A stretch of 64,000 bases of DNA from Calliopum simillimum. Lineage: Eukaryota; Arthropoda; Insecta; Diptera; Lauxaniidae. The notes below the pieces were generated by a model that had not been told where the DNA came from, did no database searches, and was given only the letters and a program-made list of their open reading frames with translations. The stretch spans positions 95,060,897-95,124,896 of the forward strand of contig OX638370.1 of NCBI GenBank assembly GCA_951812925.1. Reading direction: 5' to 3'. The translations under genes were made by a program, and so were the position numbers. This document shows, piece after piece, positions 22,966-32,095 of the stretch (the stretch's first letter is position 1; every line of letters starts with the position of its first letter).

Positions 22966-24501
22966 TAGGGGTGTTTTAGTGCACGAATTTTGGATTTTGA
23001 TACTTGACACCCCTCAATTTTGTGAGGTTGGAAAAAAAAATGAGTTTGCAAAAAAAATTTTTGGGGTGAGGTGAGGGAAAGGGTTGGCGCATCGAGGTCA
23101 AAGTTGAGAGAAAAGGAGAAACAATTTACACTTAGCCCTACAAGAGGGGCCACCTCTAGAGGGTTCAAATGTATGACCGACCCACATTATTTTTTCTCCC
23201 CCAACATTTTTACCAAACATACCTACCTCTTACCTCTAACCCCTAAAGGCGCTTCCATACAAAATTGAGATTTTTAGGAAATCGACCCCCACCACTCCCA
23301 GGGTGCCCCTAGAAGGGTCAAATGTATGACCGGCCCCTAATATTTTTTTCTCCTCAGCATGTTTTTGCACCGTACTTACCCTCTATCCCTAGCTCTTAAG
23401 GGGGCCGCCATACAAAATTGACGCCATAGACTTAAAAAATATCGAAAGGAAATCGTCAAATAGGCCCATAATTGCCCAGGAGTCTCTCCTAGAGAAGTCA
23501 AAAATATGACCGACCCCCATTATCCCCCCTCCAAAGTTTCACAGCTTACCTACCCCCTATTTCCAATCCTTAAGGGGGCTCCAATACAAAGTTGCGGTTT
23601 TTTTAAAAAACTGTCCCCACTGCCCTAACTGGACCATGGGTACCCCTAGAAGGGTCAAATGTATAACCGACCCCCATTATTTCTAGGAAAATTTATAAAA
23701 AAAAAAATTTGTATGGCAGCCCCTTTCAGGGTTGAAAATAGGGGGCAAGTATGTGGGAGAAAAATATAGGTCGCAAAAAAATAATGGGGGTCGGTCATAC
23801 ATTTCACCCTTGGGCCAGTTAGGGCAGTGGGGGCATTTTATGTAAAAACAGTAACTTTGTATTGGAGCCTCCTTAATGATTGGAAATAGGGGATAGGTAT
23901 GCTGAGAAAAAACTTTGGAGTGGGGCTAATGGGGGTCGGTCATATATTTGACACCTCTAGGAGTGACTTCTGGGCAGTTATGGGCCTATTTGACGATTTT
24001 CTTTCCATATTTTTCATGTCTATGACATTTATTTTGTATGGGAGTCCCCTGAATAGTCAAAGATAGAGGGTAAGTATGCTGGGAAAAAATTTTGTGGAGA
24101 AAAAAATATTAGGGACCAGTCATACATTTGACCCTTCTAGGGGCACCCAAGGAGTGGCGGGGGTCGATTTCCTAAAAATTTAAATTTTGTATGGGAGCCC
24201 CTTTAGGTGTTAGAGATAGGGGTAAGTATGTTGGGTAAAAATGTTGGAGGGGGAAAAATAATGTGGGTCGGTCATACATTCGACCCAAATAGAGGGGACC
24301 CCTAAGCATTTGTATTGCTGTATGTACATTTTTTCTCTTTTTCTCTCACCTTTGACCTCGATGCGCCAACCTTTACGCTCACCCCACCCCCAAAATTTTT
24401 TTTGCAAACTCATTTTTTTTTTCCAACCTCACAAAATTGAGCGGTGTCAAGTATCAAAATGTTGTTACCAAGGATCTCCATACATTCTTAAAACACCTCT
24501 A
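22966..24501. mobile_element. hAT-like foldback element, 1,536 bp, arms made of subrepeats
   Basis: The ends are TAGGGGTGTTTTAG and, inverted, CTTAAAACACCTCTA. ATGGACAT precedes the left end (22958-22965) and follows the right end (24502-24509): a perfect 8-bp target duplication, the mark of hAT insertion. Each arm (~730 bp, axis near 23700) contains four diverged subrepeats marked by GTATGACCGACCCCCATTAT (starts near 23171, 23323, 23504, 23661) and mirrored by ATGGGGGTCGGTCATAC (near 23783, 23931, 24107, 24255). The unusual C-rich/G-rich arms stand out from the AT-rich background. Outer arms share TGAGTTTGCAAAAAAAATTT and GGTTGGCGCATCGAGGTCAA. No transposase. Confidence 0.92.
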
Positions 24502-24509
24502 ATGGACAT

Positions 24510-25116
24510 GTGAAAGGACATGGCACCAGGAACAAATCTTTATATGAATAAATATGGGCAATAATAAAGTAGTTTTTCTCTAGACCTCAAACTACAAAAT
24601 CTCATCATCATATACTGTTTGCGAGATGAATCAACTTGATGATTTTTTCCAATTTCCCATCCTTCTAGTCGCCATATTGTTCCGGCTCATTGTTTTTTTC
24701 AAAAACAGCACTCGACAGATTTTGGGCGAGGAGTTGGAATGTTTGACGTGGAATGTCTCATATAATCTCATATATATCAGCTTCACCTCCTAAGTCCAAA
24801 TATAGTAATGTGGAAATAATTTGCACGGGAATCTGATTAATTTGTGCACACTGGCTTTGGCCGGGTGATTGAAAAACGGCTGGGTGAAACCGATGTTAAT
24901 TTTAAGAGATATCACCCTCGCATTTTCTTCTGTATTAGTGTCTGGGGATTTCCAGCTACTATGCCCTATTTTCCATAAAATCGTACGATTAGCAATTTAC
25001 AATAAATGAAATTTTTTACATTAAATAAAAAAAAACAAACAAAACTTAAACCAAAAAAAAAAACCAAAATGTTAATTTTAATGTACTTTTCAATGTTGAA
25101 TCTGAACCCGGCGTCT
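24510..25116. other. Non-coding, nothing recognised
   Basis: Mixed AT-rich DNA with A-rich stretches at 25020-25070. No ORF of note. Confidence 0.4.
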
Positions 25117-25231
25117 GAATTGCGCTAGCTTGTCTGGATTTTGAGATATCCTCATCTAAAATATTGAAAAATACGCAATTTTTGCAATTTAGGTAAGGAT
25201 ATCTCAAAATCCAGACAAGCTAGCGCAATTC
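25117..25231. repeat. Perfect ~35-bp hairpin with ~45-bp loop
   Basis: GAATTGCGCTAGCTTGTCTG plus GATTTTGAGATATCC is followed, after an AT-rich loop, by its exact complement GGATATCTCAAAATC and CAGACAAGCTAGCGCAATTC. It looks like the core of a foldback MITE; GAATT-ends are flanked by AT-rich DNA and no duplication was identified. Perfect pairing suggests youth or conversion. Confidence 0.85.
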
Positions 25232-25303
25232 AATTAAATAAAATTAAATAAAACTAATTTTTGAATTTAAAATTTGGACCAATTTTATATTGTGAATATT
25301 TAT

Positions 25304-26518
25304 TAGGGTGGGCCAAATTGTATGCACGAAATTTTATCGACCTCGGCTACCCCCCGATGTGAAAGCTCATTCAATTTTATGAATGTTTGCCCAATGAACT
25401 ATACCTATGCGTTCAACTTTAGTTCGGCGCATTTTCGATCGAAAATAATACCTTGCATTTAATATTTTTATTATTTTCATACTAAATTTTGAAAATTCTT
25501 ACAGAGACAAAAGTAATGTCATAATATGATTTGACTGGTATTCTGTCAGTAATCAATTAATTGGGTTTTGTTTGCATAAAAAAATTACTTGATAGCGTGG
25601 AATTTATGATATTTATTTAAAAAAATTATACCGGTCAAATAACCGATTTCAAAATAAACGATTCATATTTTTACATGGAGTTTTTCAATCAAAACACCAT
25701 CCCAAGTGTTTTTGGATGCCAGGATGCCGAATCTGACACTAATTTTTTTCCAAGGCGACATCTAGTGGCAGTTTAAGGAAATAAATTAGCCGCTTTTTTT
25801 TAATTTTACAGAACAATATACCAAAAAAGCCATGTAAAAATATGTATCGGTTATTTTAAATCAGTCATTTGACCGATATAATTTTTTGGAATAAATATCA
25901 TCAATTCAACACTATCAAGTAAACTTTCCATAAAAACAGAACCCAATTTTATGGATTACTAATAGAATACCAGCCAATTATTATTATGATATTACTCCAA
26001 GAAAATTTTAAAAATTTAGTAAAAAAATAAATATTAAACGCAAGGTAAAGTTTCCAATCGAAAATGAGCCGAACTAAAGTTGAATGTAGAGGTATGGTTA
26101 CTTGAGCAAATATTCATAGAATTGAATGAACTTTCAGCCTAGGTTGGTATTTTGTTTTAAAAATTTCATCCAAAAATATGAATCGTTTATTTTAAAAGTC
26201 GGTCATAATAATCGGCTATTTGACCTATATTACTTTTTTAAATATATAACATCAATTCCACACTATCAAGTAAACTTTTTATGTAAACAGAACCAAATTT
26301 AATTGATTACTGATAGAACACCAGCCAAATCATATAATGACATTACTTTTGTCTTTATAAAAATTTTTAAAATTTAGTACCTATGAAAATTTTCCATCAA
26401 AAATGCGCCGAACTAAAGTTGAACGCAGAGGTATAGTTCCTTGGGCAAATATTCATAGAATGGAATGAGCTTTCACATAGGGGGTAGCCGAGGTCAGTTT
26501 CCAAATCGGCCCACCCTA
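25304..26518. mobile_element. hAT-like foldback element, 1,215 bp, with internal duplication
   Basis: Ends are TAGGGTGGGCC and CGGCCCACCCTA. ATATTTAT flanks both sides (25296-25303; 26519-26526), a perfect 8-bp duplication although in AT-rich sequence. Left arm 25304-25690 carries GACCTCGGCTACCCCC, CTTTAGTTCGGCGCATTTTC and GACAAAAGTAATGTC; their complements occur near 26480, 26405 and 26340. The right half contains the arm twice: 25835-26150 and 26160-26500 both hold CACTATCAAGTAAACTTT, ATAGAA-ACCAGCC, CCGAACTAAAGTTGAA and GAGGTAT. So an arm was duplicated within the element. No ORF. Confidence 0.88.
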
Positions 26519-26526
26519 ATATTTAT

Positions 26527-27754
26527 GTATATTGTTTGTATCATCGACTAAAAACTCTATAAGCAAAATCTATTTTTTTTTTTTTTGTTGTGTTCATGGA
26601 TGATTTTTTTTTTTCCAGTTGGGTACGTATACTGCACACAGGTGCAATAACCAAACACTTTTATGACCAACAGTTACAACGACAACAGCAAAAACAAAAA
26701 CAACATATGCTGCCCACGAACTATTAAATAATTAATGACGGCCCCTGTTGGGCAAAAATACAGGACTTTTCTCAACTCATAAATTAGTAAAGTACGGGTG
26801 ATAAGGTTTTTTATGAGTGCTTGTGATTTTTTTTGTACAACATATTTTTTTGCGGTTTCAATAAATTACATTTACACATACTATGGACATGATTAAAAGT
26901 TACATAACATGTTTAAAAAAATATTAATTAAATGGTATTTTTTTTAATTAAAGAGTTATATTAAATATTTAAAAGAATTCAATTTTTAAATTTATGTATT
27001 AATATGTGATTAAGTATTTATTATATAATACAAGTTTTTTTACAAAATTGATTAAATAGTTAAAAAATTGCTTCCAGCTAGCAATAGCGCTACAAGTTGC
27101 TGTCACATCAATAATATATCTTGAAAACTATATGTATGTTAATAAAATGTTTTACTATAAACCTTGCGCCATCTGCCATCTTAACGCTAATCTACAGCCA
27201 ATGAATATAAATTTGAATATTTCAATAATCACCTTAACAAAGGCGACACTTTGACAGATTAAGATTTTTATCCATTGACGATGTCTATCCAACAACCAGA
27301 GCCAATCAACAACAGCAGTAGCTTCACTTTCAGTGGCAACATTGTGCGGGTACGATTGTAATCAAACAACTCTTGAGATGGCTGCGCGATCTTTGCTGAT
27401 CGGCAGCAACACATAGTGGATGGTGTGGATAAGCTACAAAATGTTACATACGAATATACGTATTGGCAAACTATTGAACTGACTGATTGGTTGACAACTA
27501 ACTCAATTGGTTAAAATTGTGGTTACATGTTTAGCTTCAAGCTTGATTCATGTGATTATCACTGTGTCTGCCTAAGTGATTGATTAAGTTGGCATGAAAG
27601 TTGGCACTGCAATAATGGCATAAGAGTTGTGGTAAGGTAATATCAGGTTAAGATTAGAGAGTTGCTTAAAAAAGTACTGTTTTTAGCAGAATACCTCTGC
27701 TTTTTTGACTTTTCTTAAATATAAGATCATTAGATTTGATTTCAGATAAAGTCA
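26527..27754. other. AT-rich non-coding DNA, nothing recognised
   Basis: 26640-26710 has CAACGACAACAGCAAAAACA tracts; 26880-27060 is extremely AT-rich; 27300-27330 has CAACAACAGCAG words. No gene. Confidence 0.4.
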
Positions 27755-27862
27755 TAACGGGTGTTTTTTTTAGAGGTATAGAACTTCGAATTGAAATAAA
27801 ACACAAGAAAATCGTTTTAATGTCCATCAATTTGGCTTTATTGAAAGGATAATTTTATGCCA

Positions 27863-28153
27863 TTAATGTTTAGATATGATTTCGAGCATGTGACCGCCGC
27901 GGCTGGCTCGAATAAAGCCAATTCTACAGGTCCAATTTTCAACCACTTTTTCGAGCATATGGGGCCGTATGTCGGCAATAATGCCACGAATGTTGGCTTC
28001 CAAGTCCCCTAACGTTTCTGGTTTGTTGGCGTAGATGAGCGATTTCACATATTCCCAAAGAAAATAATCCAATGGTGTCAAATCATACGATCTTGGTGGC
28101 CAATTGACAGGTCCATTTCGCGAAATTATGCGCTCATCGAATGTTTCCTTCAA
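27863..28153 (-). pseudogene. C-terminal part of DD41D transposase
   Basis: Ninety-six codons following, in the same frame, the TGA at 28154-28156. ISRNGPVNWPPRS, then YDLTPLDYFLW carries the third catalytic Asp (residue 29 of this piece). Counting through the TGA there are 41 residues between the second and third Asp. The rest (YVKSLIYANKPETLGDLEANI, NWTCRIGFIRASRGGHML) is the usual rosa C-terminus. The first codon is TTG, so this is the continuation of the upstream ORF and not an independent gene. Confidence 0.92.
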
Positions 28154-28624
28154 TCAATCGATTGTGACGTGCGCTGTATGGCATGTAGCGCCGTCTTGTT
28201 GGAACCACAACTCATCCACATTCATGCCATCCAATTCGGGAACAAAATAGTCGGTTATCATGGCTCTATACTGGTCTTCATTAACGGTAACTGACTCTCC
28301 AGCATTATTTCGGAAGAAGTATGGCCCAATGACTCCACCAGCCCATAGAGCACACCAAACAGTCAGTTTTTGTGGATGTAATGGCGTCTCAAGGGTCTCA
28401 TGTGGATTCTCTTCACTCCAAATGCGGCAATTTTGCTTGTTGACGTAGCCATTCAACCAAAAATGAGCCTCATCACTGAACAAAATTTTGCGATGAAAAT
28501 CAGCATCGAGATCAATCTCATTTTCGGCCCATACACCAAAATCACGACGCATTGCATGGTCTCGCGGCTTTAATTCTTGCACAAGCTGGATCTTGTAAGG
28601 TCGCAAGCCAAGATCTTTGCGCAA
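28154..28624 (-). pseudogene. Central catalytic part of DD41D transposase
   Basis: Contains LRKDLGLRPYKIQLVQELKP, typical of the family just before the catalytic core, then D51 in ILFSDEAHFWLNGYVNKQNC and D144 in LWFQQDGATCHTA, the first two catalytic residues. WCALWAGGVIGPYFF is the conserved central strand. It ends at an in-frame TGA (28154-28156) twelve residues after the second Asp, after which the same frame continues. The upstream sequence in this frame reads LWKI, so the break with the N-terminal piece lies a few codons earlier, near 28655. Confidence 0.92.
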
Positions 28625-28929
28625 AATCTTCCATAAAGTTGATGTGCACGGTGGCGAATCGATTCATTCGGGTCCTCTTCAACATTTTGCTCTACAGCGG
28701 CAATTGTTTCTTCGGTGCGCACTGTTCGACGTCTCTGCGGATGCGTATTATCACATAGAGTAAACGTAGTGCGAAAACGATCCATGGTTAACCGAATTAA
28801 TTGCTCTGATGGACGATTATGTCGACCATAAAATGGACGGAGCTTGCGGTAAACTTCGCGAACTGAACCATTATTTTCGAAATAAATTTGCACGATTTGC
28901 AAGCGTTGTTCTTTTGTTAACCTGTTCAT
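28570..28929 (-). pseudogene. N-terminal DNA-binding part of DD41D transposase
   Basis: Start chosen at the ATG at 28929 (MNRLTKEQRLQIVQIYFENN), the canonical beginning of rosa-type transposases; the open frame extends upstream to 29037 only into the TIR. Helix-turn-helix segments follow: SVREVYRKLRPFYG and NRPSEQLIRLTMDRF. After ESIRHR the frame diverges (AHQLYGRFC...), whereas the adjacent frame gives TSTLWKILRKDLGL, so a few codons plus a frameshift were lost near 28655. Confidence 0.88.
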
Positions 28930-29043
28930 GATGAAATGGCAAACCAAACTGAACATAAATGACATTAGAGTTGCCAGATTTGACCACAAAATGCCAGTTT
29001 TATCTCTATTCGAAAAACAAACCTCTAAAAAAAACACCCTTTA

Positions 29044-29880
29044 CAAACACCTGTGTCAAATAGTTTCAGAAATATGACAAATTTGTTTCTTTTTATAAGG
29101 GGGAGTGGCCCCGGCCATTTTTGTTGAACATTTTTTCCCAGTGCCAATTATTTAGATATTACCAAATCTCATTTACTAGAGTCGAATATTTTCAGAGATA
29201 CGACAAATTTCGGGTGGAGGGGGCGTGGTGCTGCCCACTTTTTTATTGGATACTATTTACTCAAGTATTGGTCATATATGTACTATATCTCATCCTCCTA
29301 TGTTAAATAGTTTCAAAGATAGGATTGATTGTTTTCTTATTTTCATATAAATAGCGTTTTTCCGACCTTTAACGGCCTGCGATCCGTTTCCGATACGGAC
29401 CAAATTTTTTTTGCTTGGTGTCTATACCTAGAAAACCAAAATAAGAGCAGAAAAAAATATTGCTTCTATACCAACTAAGTACCTAAAATTGGTTTAACAT
29501 TTTTATAGTGCCATATCCTGTTCGCTTCACTTTGCCTGAAATCAAATCTTATTCATATTTGTCAAATAGTTTCAGAGATATGACAAATTTGATTTTTTTA
29601 GAAGGCGTGACCCCAACCATTTTTTTTTTAAATTTTTTTCCCAGTGCCAATAACATATGTACCGAATCTCATTCGCCTGATTCCAATATTTTGCAGTGAT
29701 GCAAGAATTTCGGGTCGAGCAGGCGTGGCATCGCCCATTTTTTTATCCGATGCAATTTACTCAAGCATTGTTCATTTATGTCCAATAGTTTGAAAGATAG
29801 GACTGATTCTTGCGATTAAAGTTTTTGGTCAGGACCAAAATTTTATGCTTGATACTTACACCAATAGTAAACTTTTTAGC
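29044..29880. repeat. Two diverged direct copies of a ~500-bp repeat
   Basis: 29065-29330 and 29560-29810 share AATAGTTTCAGAGATATGACAA, a GTG(A/G)CCCC-CCATTTTT phrase, TTTTTTCCCAGTGCCAAT, ACAAATTTCGGGT/AGAATTTCGGGTC, GGCGTGG-GCCCA and ATTTACTCAAG-ATTG. The GGCGTGGCATCGCCCA motif relates it to the block at 1-875. Confidence 0.6.
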
Positions 29881-29927
29881 CCCTGGGAGCAAGGTTTTTT
29901 TAATTTTTCCCATATGACATATGATAG

Positions 29928-30124
29928 GTCTAGGGTACATTCGTACGTTTTGAGTTTTTTCAGAAAATCTGTCACTACTCTTAATTTATAAATCGCATCA
30001 TCTACTTTAGAAGCCTAATATTGTACTTATTTAACTGCATACTAGTTATTTTGAAGAAGTTGGTAGTTTGTTTTATTTTAAAACATAAAGTCAAAACTGT
30101 AGGAATCTACACCATCTTCCCTAT
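29928..30124. mobile_element. Small MITE-like repeat, GGGTACATTCGTAC end
   Basis: Begins GGTCTAGGGTACATTCGTAC and ends GTAGGAATCTACACCATC TTCCC, roughly inverted at the termini. The interior (ACTGCATACTAGTTATTTTG, GGTAGTTTGTTTTATTTT, CATAAAGTCAAAACTGTA) recurs at 50955-51176. About 200 bp; no coding sequence. Confidence 0.6.
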
Positions 30125-30596
30125 GTATATTCTTGGTTGAAATAATAACTATGATGATAATGATGAATAGCTTTCGTCGTGTCCCTGATTCAATAACGGG
30201 AATTTTTTTCTATTATATTCTCGAATAACAGCGTTTCCTGCTATCTTGAGGGTTCTTATCTAGTGTTCGATGGTAGAATTACATTGGTATTTTGTGCATC
30301 ATTTCCATTTTTACCAGCCAACTTGTAAAAGTAAAACATCTTGTCAGCATATGATTGGTATTACGACACTTTCAAAATTTTAAAAATTCTCAACACCAAT
30401 TGAGGCGCCCCAAGTCGACTTAGGGCGTTTTTGCGTCCATCGCTTTTTTGAAAAGTTTGGGTCCTCAAATATATGTGTACTTAATTTCAACTTCCAATTC
30501 CTATCATAACATGTGGTACAGCAGTATGAAGATAGTGTTTGAAGAGTTGCGTGCAAGAAGGGCTTAGTGCGACTTGGGGCGGTAGGAAAAACGATT
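30125..30596. other. Non-coding; short inverted GCCCCAAGTCG words
   Basis: GGCGCCCCAAGTCGACTTAG at about 30404 is partly inverted at 30568 (GTGCGACTTGGGGCGGT), suggesting an outer arm of the small foldback that follows. No gene. Confidence 0.4.
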
Positions 30597-30839
30597 TTTA
30601 CTTAAAACCAAGGTGCCTAACGAAAAAAATGTATATAGCAAAAAATGCTTAGAATTTTCCAGAGAATACGTGTGAATTGTTTCAGAATTTTTTGGACCAT
30701 TTTATAATTTTTCAAAAAATAATTTTAAAAAAAATACAAAAAAAAAACCTTAAAAAAATTCACCCGCATTTTTTGACAATTCTAAGCATTTTTTGCGTTA
30801 TACACTTTTTTCGTCAGGCACTTTGGTCTTGAGTTAAAA
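30597..30839. repeat. Small foldback, second member of the 7074-7294 family
   Basis: TTTACTTAAAACCAAGGTGC, then CTAACGAAAAAAATGTATA and GCAAAAAATGCTTAGAATT are mirrored by AATTCTAAGCATTTTTTGCG, TATACACTTTTTTCG and AGGCACTTTGGTCTTGAGT. The middle is A/T-rich. It shares the AAGN-CTTACGAAAAAAGTGTA arm plan with 7074-7294. Confidence 0.7.
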
Positions 30840-30845
30840 TAAGAA

Positions 30846-31288
30846 CACTGGTCTACACGATTTTCGACTTGAGCAACCAAATAGTATTCCAAGTGTTATT
30901 TGGTGCGCTGAATTCGAATCTGCAATCGGTTTTTATATATCAGGTCAGGCTTTCGAAACACAATAACACATTTTTTTTTTTTCAAGAAAAACCATTAATT
31001 TATTTGAAAATGTTTAGCAATTCAAAAGTGAATGGCAGTGTTTGAACATCGCTTGTATGTTTTTGAGTCGGTTTCACGTATAAGAGTCCTGCAATAGTCT
31101 CCCAGCATGCTTTTGTCCCAAAAAATACGTAATGAATTTTTTGTAAATTTTGTTTTTTTATTTATTAATGAGTAGTATAACGAACATAAATAATCTTATA
31201 TAAAGAGAACTAGACCTGATCGCGCATTTCTTAAAAAACATCATCCTCTTCTCCAGTCGAAATTTTTTTACAAATTTGTAGACTAGTG
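30846..31288. mobile_element. CACTGGTC-ended element, shorter relative of 34252-35304
   Basis: Left end CACTGGTCTACACGATTTTC continues for about 100 bp in close agreement with the longer element at 34252 (GAGCAACCAAATAG, TTATTTGGTGCGCTGAATTC, CTGCAATCGGTTTTT). The right end (ACATCATCCTCTTCTCCAGT to GACTAGTG) agrees with the right end of that element. The interior differs: it lacks the ~350-bp arms. Flanks share AA only. Confidence 0.75.
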
Positions 31289-31353
31289 AAATTATTTACC
31301 AGGTGTACAGAAGATCAGAAAAAATTGTGGGTTACGTTGTCGTAACTCAACAG

Positions 31354-32087
31354 TAGGGCTGTTCAAAAAAAAAAAATTTTTCGAATTTCCAAGATATACT
31401 TTGGCATCACGATCTACATCATGACAGAATATCCCAAAAAATTTTTCAGATTTTTAAATTCATATTTAAAGGTAGCTCAAAGCAGAAATATATTTTTGTT
31501 ATTTTTTTTTTAGCATTAATTATAAAATGTTGTCAAACAATTTGAAAAATTTGTTTTAGAGTAACTTAAAAACATTCAGTTTGTTTGTTTTTTAATGAAC
31601 TTTAAAACCTACGTTGTAATTTTGACAAAAAAAATTTTACACTTCTTAAAAAACGAAAAACTGCCCTAAGAAGGCGAAATTTTACGGTTTTTCAAAGAAA
31701 AGAGCCTGCTGTTCATTTCGTTTAAAGCACGATGACTTTTTTCTTTGAAAAACCGTAAAATTTCGCCTTCTTAGGGCAGTTTTTCGTTTTTTAAGAAGTG
31801 TAAAATTTTTTTTTGTCAAAATTACAACGTAGGTTTTAAAGTTCATTAAAAAACAAACAAACTGAATGTTTTTAAGTTACTCTAAAACAAATTTTTCAAA
31901 TTGTTTGACAACATTTTATAATTAATGCTAAAAAAAAAATAACAAAAATATATTTCTGCTTTGAGCCACCTTTAAATATGAATTTAAAAATCTGAAAATT
32001 TTTTTGGGATATTCTGTCATGATGTAGATCGTGATGCCAAAGTATATCTTGGAAATTCGAAAAATTTTTTTTTTTTGAACAGCCCTA
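31354..32087. mobile_element. hAT-like foldback MITE, 734 bp, almost perfect palindrome
   Basis: Starts TAGGGCTGTTC and ends GAACAGCCCTA. CTCAACAG sits on both sides (31346-31353; 32088-32095), a perfect 8-bp duplication in ordinary-complexity sequence, so hAT-type integration is well supported. Arms are about 345 bp each and match nearly base for base (GATATACTTTGGCATCACGA, CATCATGACAGAATATCCC, GAAAAACTGCCCTAAGAAGG, TTTTACGGTTTTTCAAAGAA) around a ~36-bp unpaired centre at about 31703-31738. No ORF; movement would need a hAT transposase in trans. Confidence 0.95.
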
Positions 32088-32095
32088 CTCAACAG

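Larger units (their letters stand above)
27757..29041 (-). mobile_element. Mariner-family transposon, DD41D (rosa) type, transposase decayed
   Basis: Left end ACGGGTGTTTTTTTTAGAGG matches the reverse complement of the right end (AAGGGTGTTTTTTTTAGAGG) at all but the second base, and both are flanked by TA (27755-27756; 29042-29043). Length is 1,285 bp. The minus-strand transposase is split over three frames by a deletion/frameshift and a stop. DD41D mariners of the rosa group were first described from a Ceratitis fruit fly and are known from other insects; this and the fly-like surroundings support a tephritid host. Confidence 0.93.
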
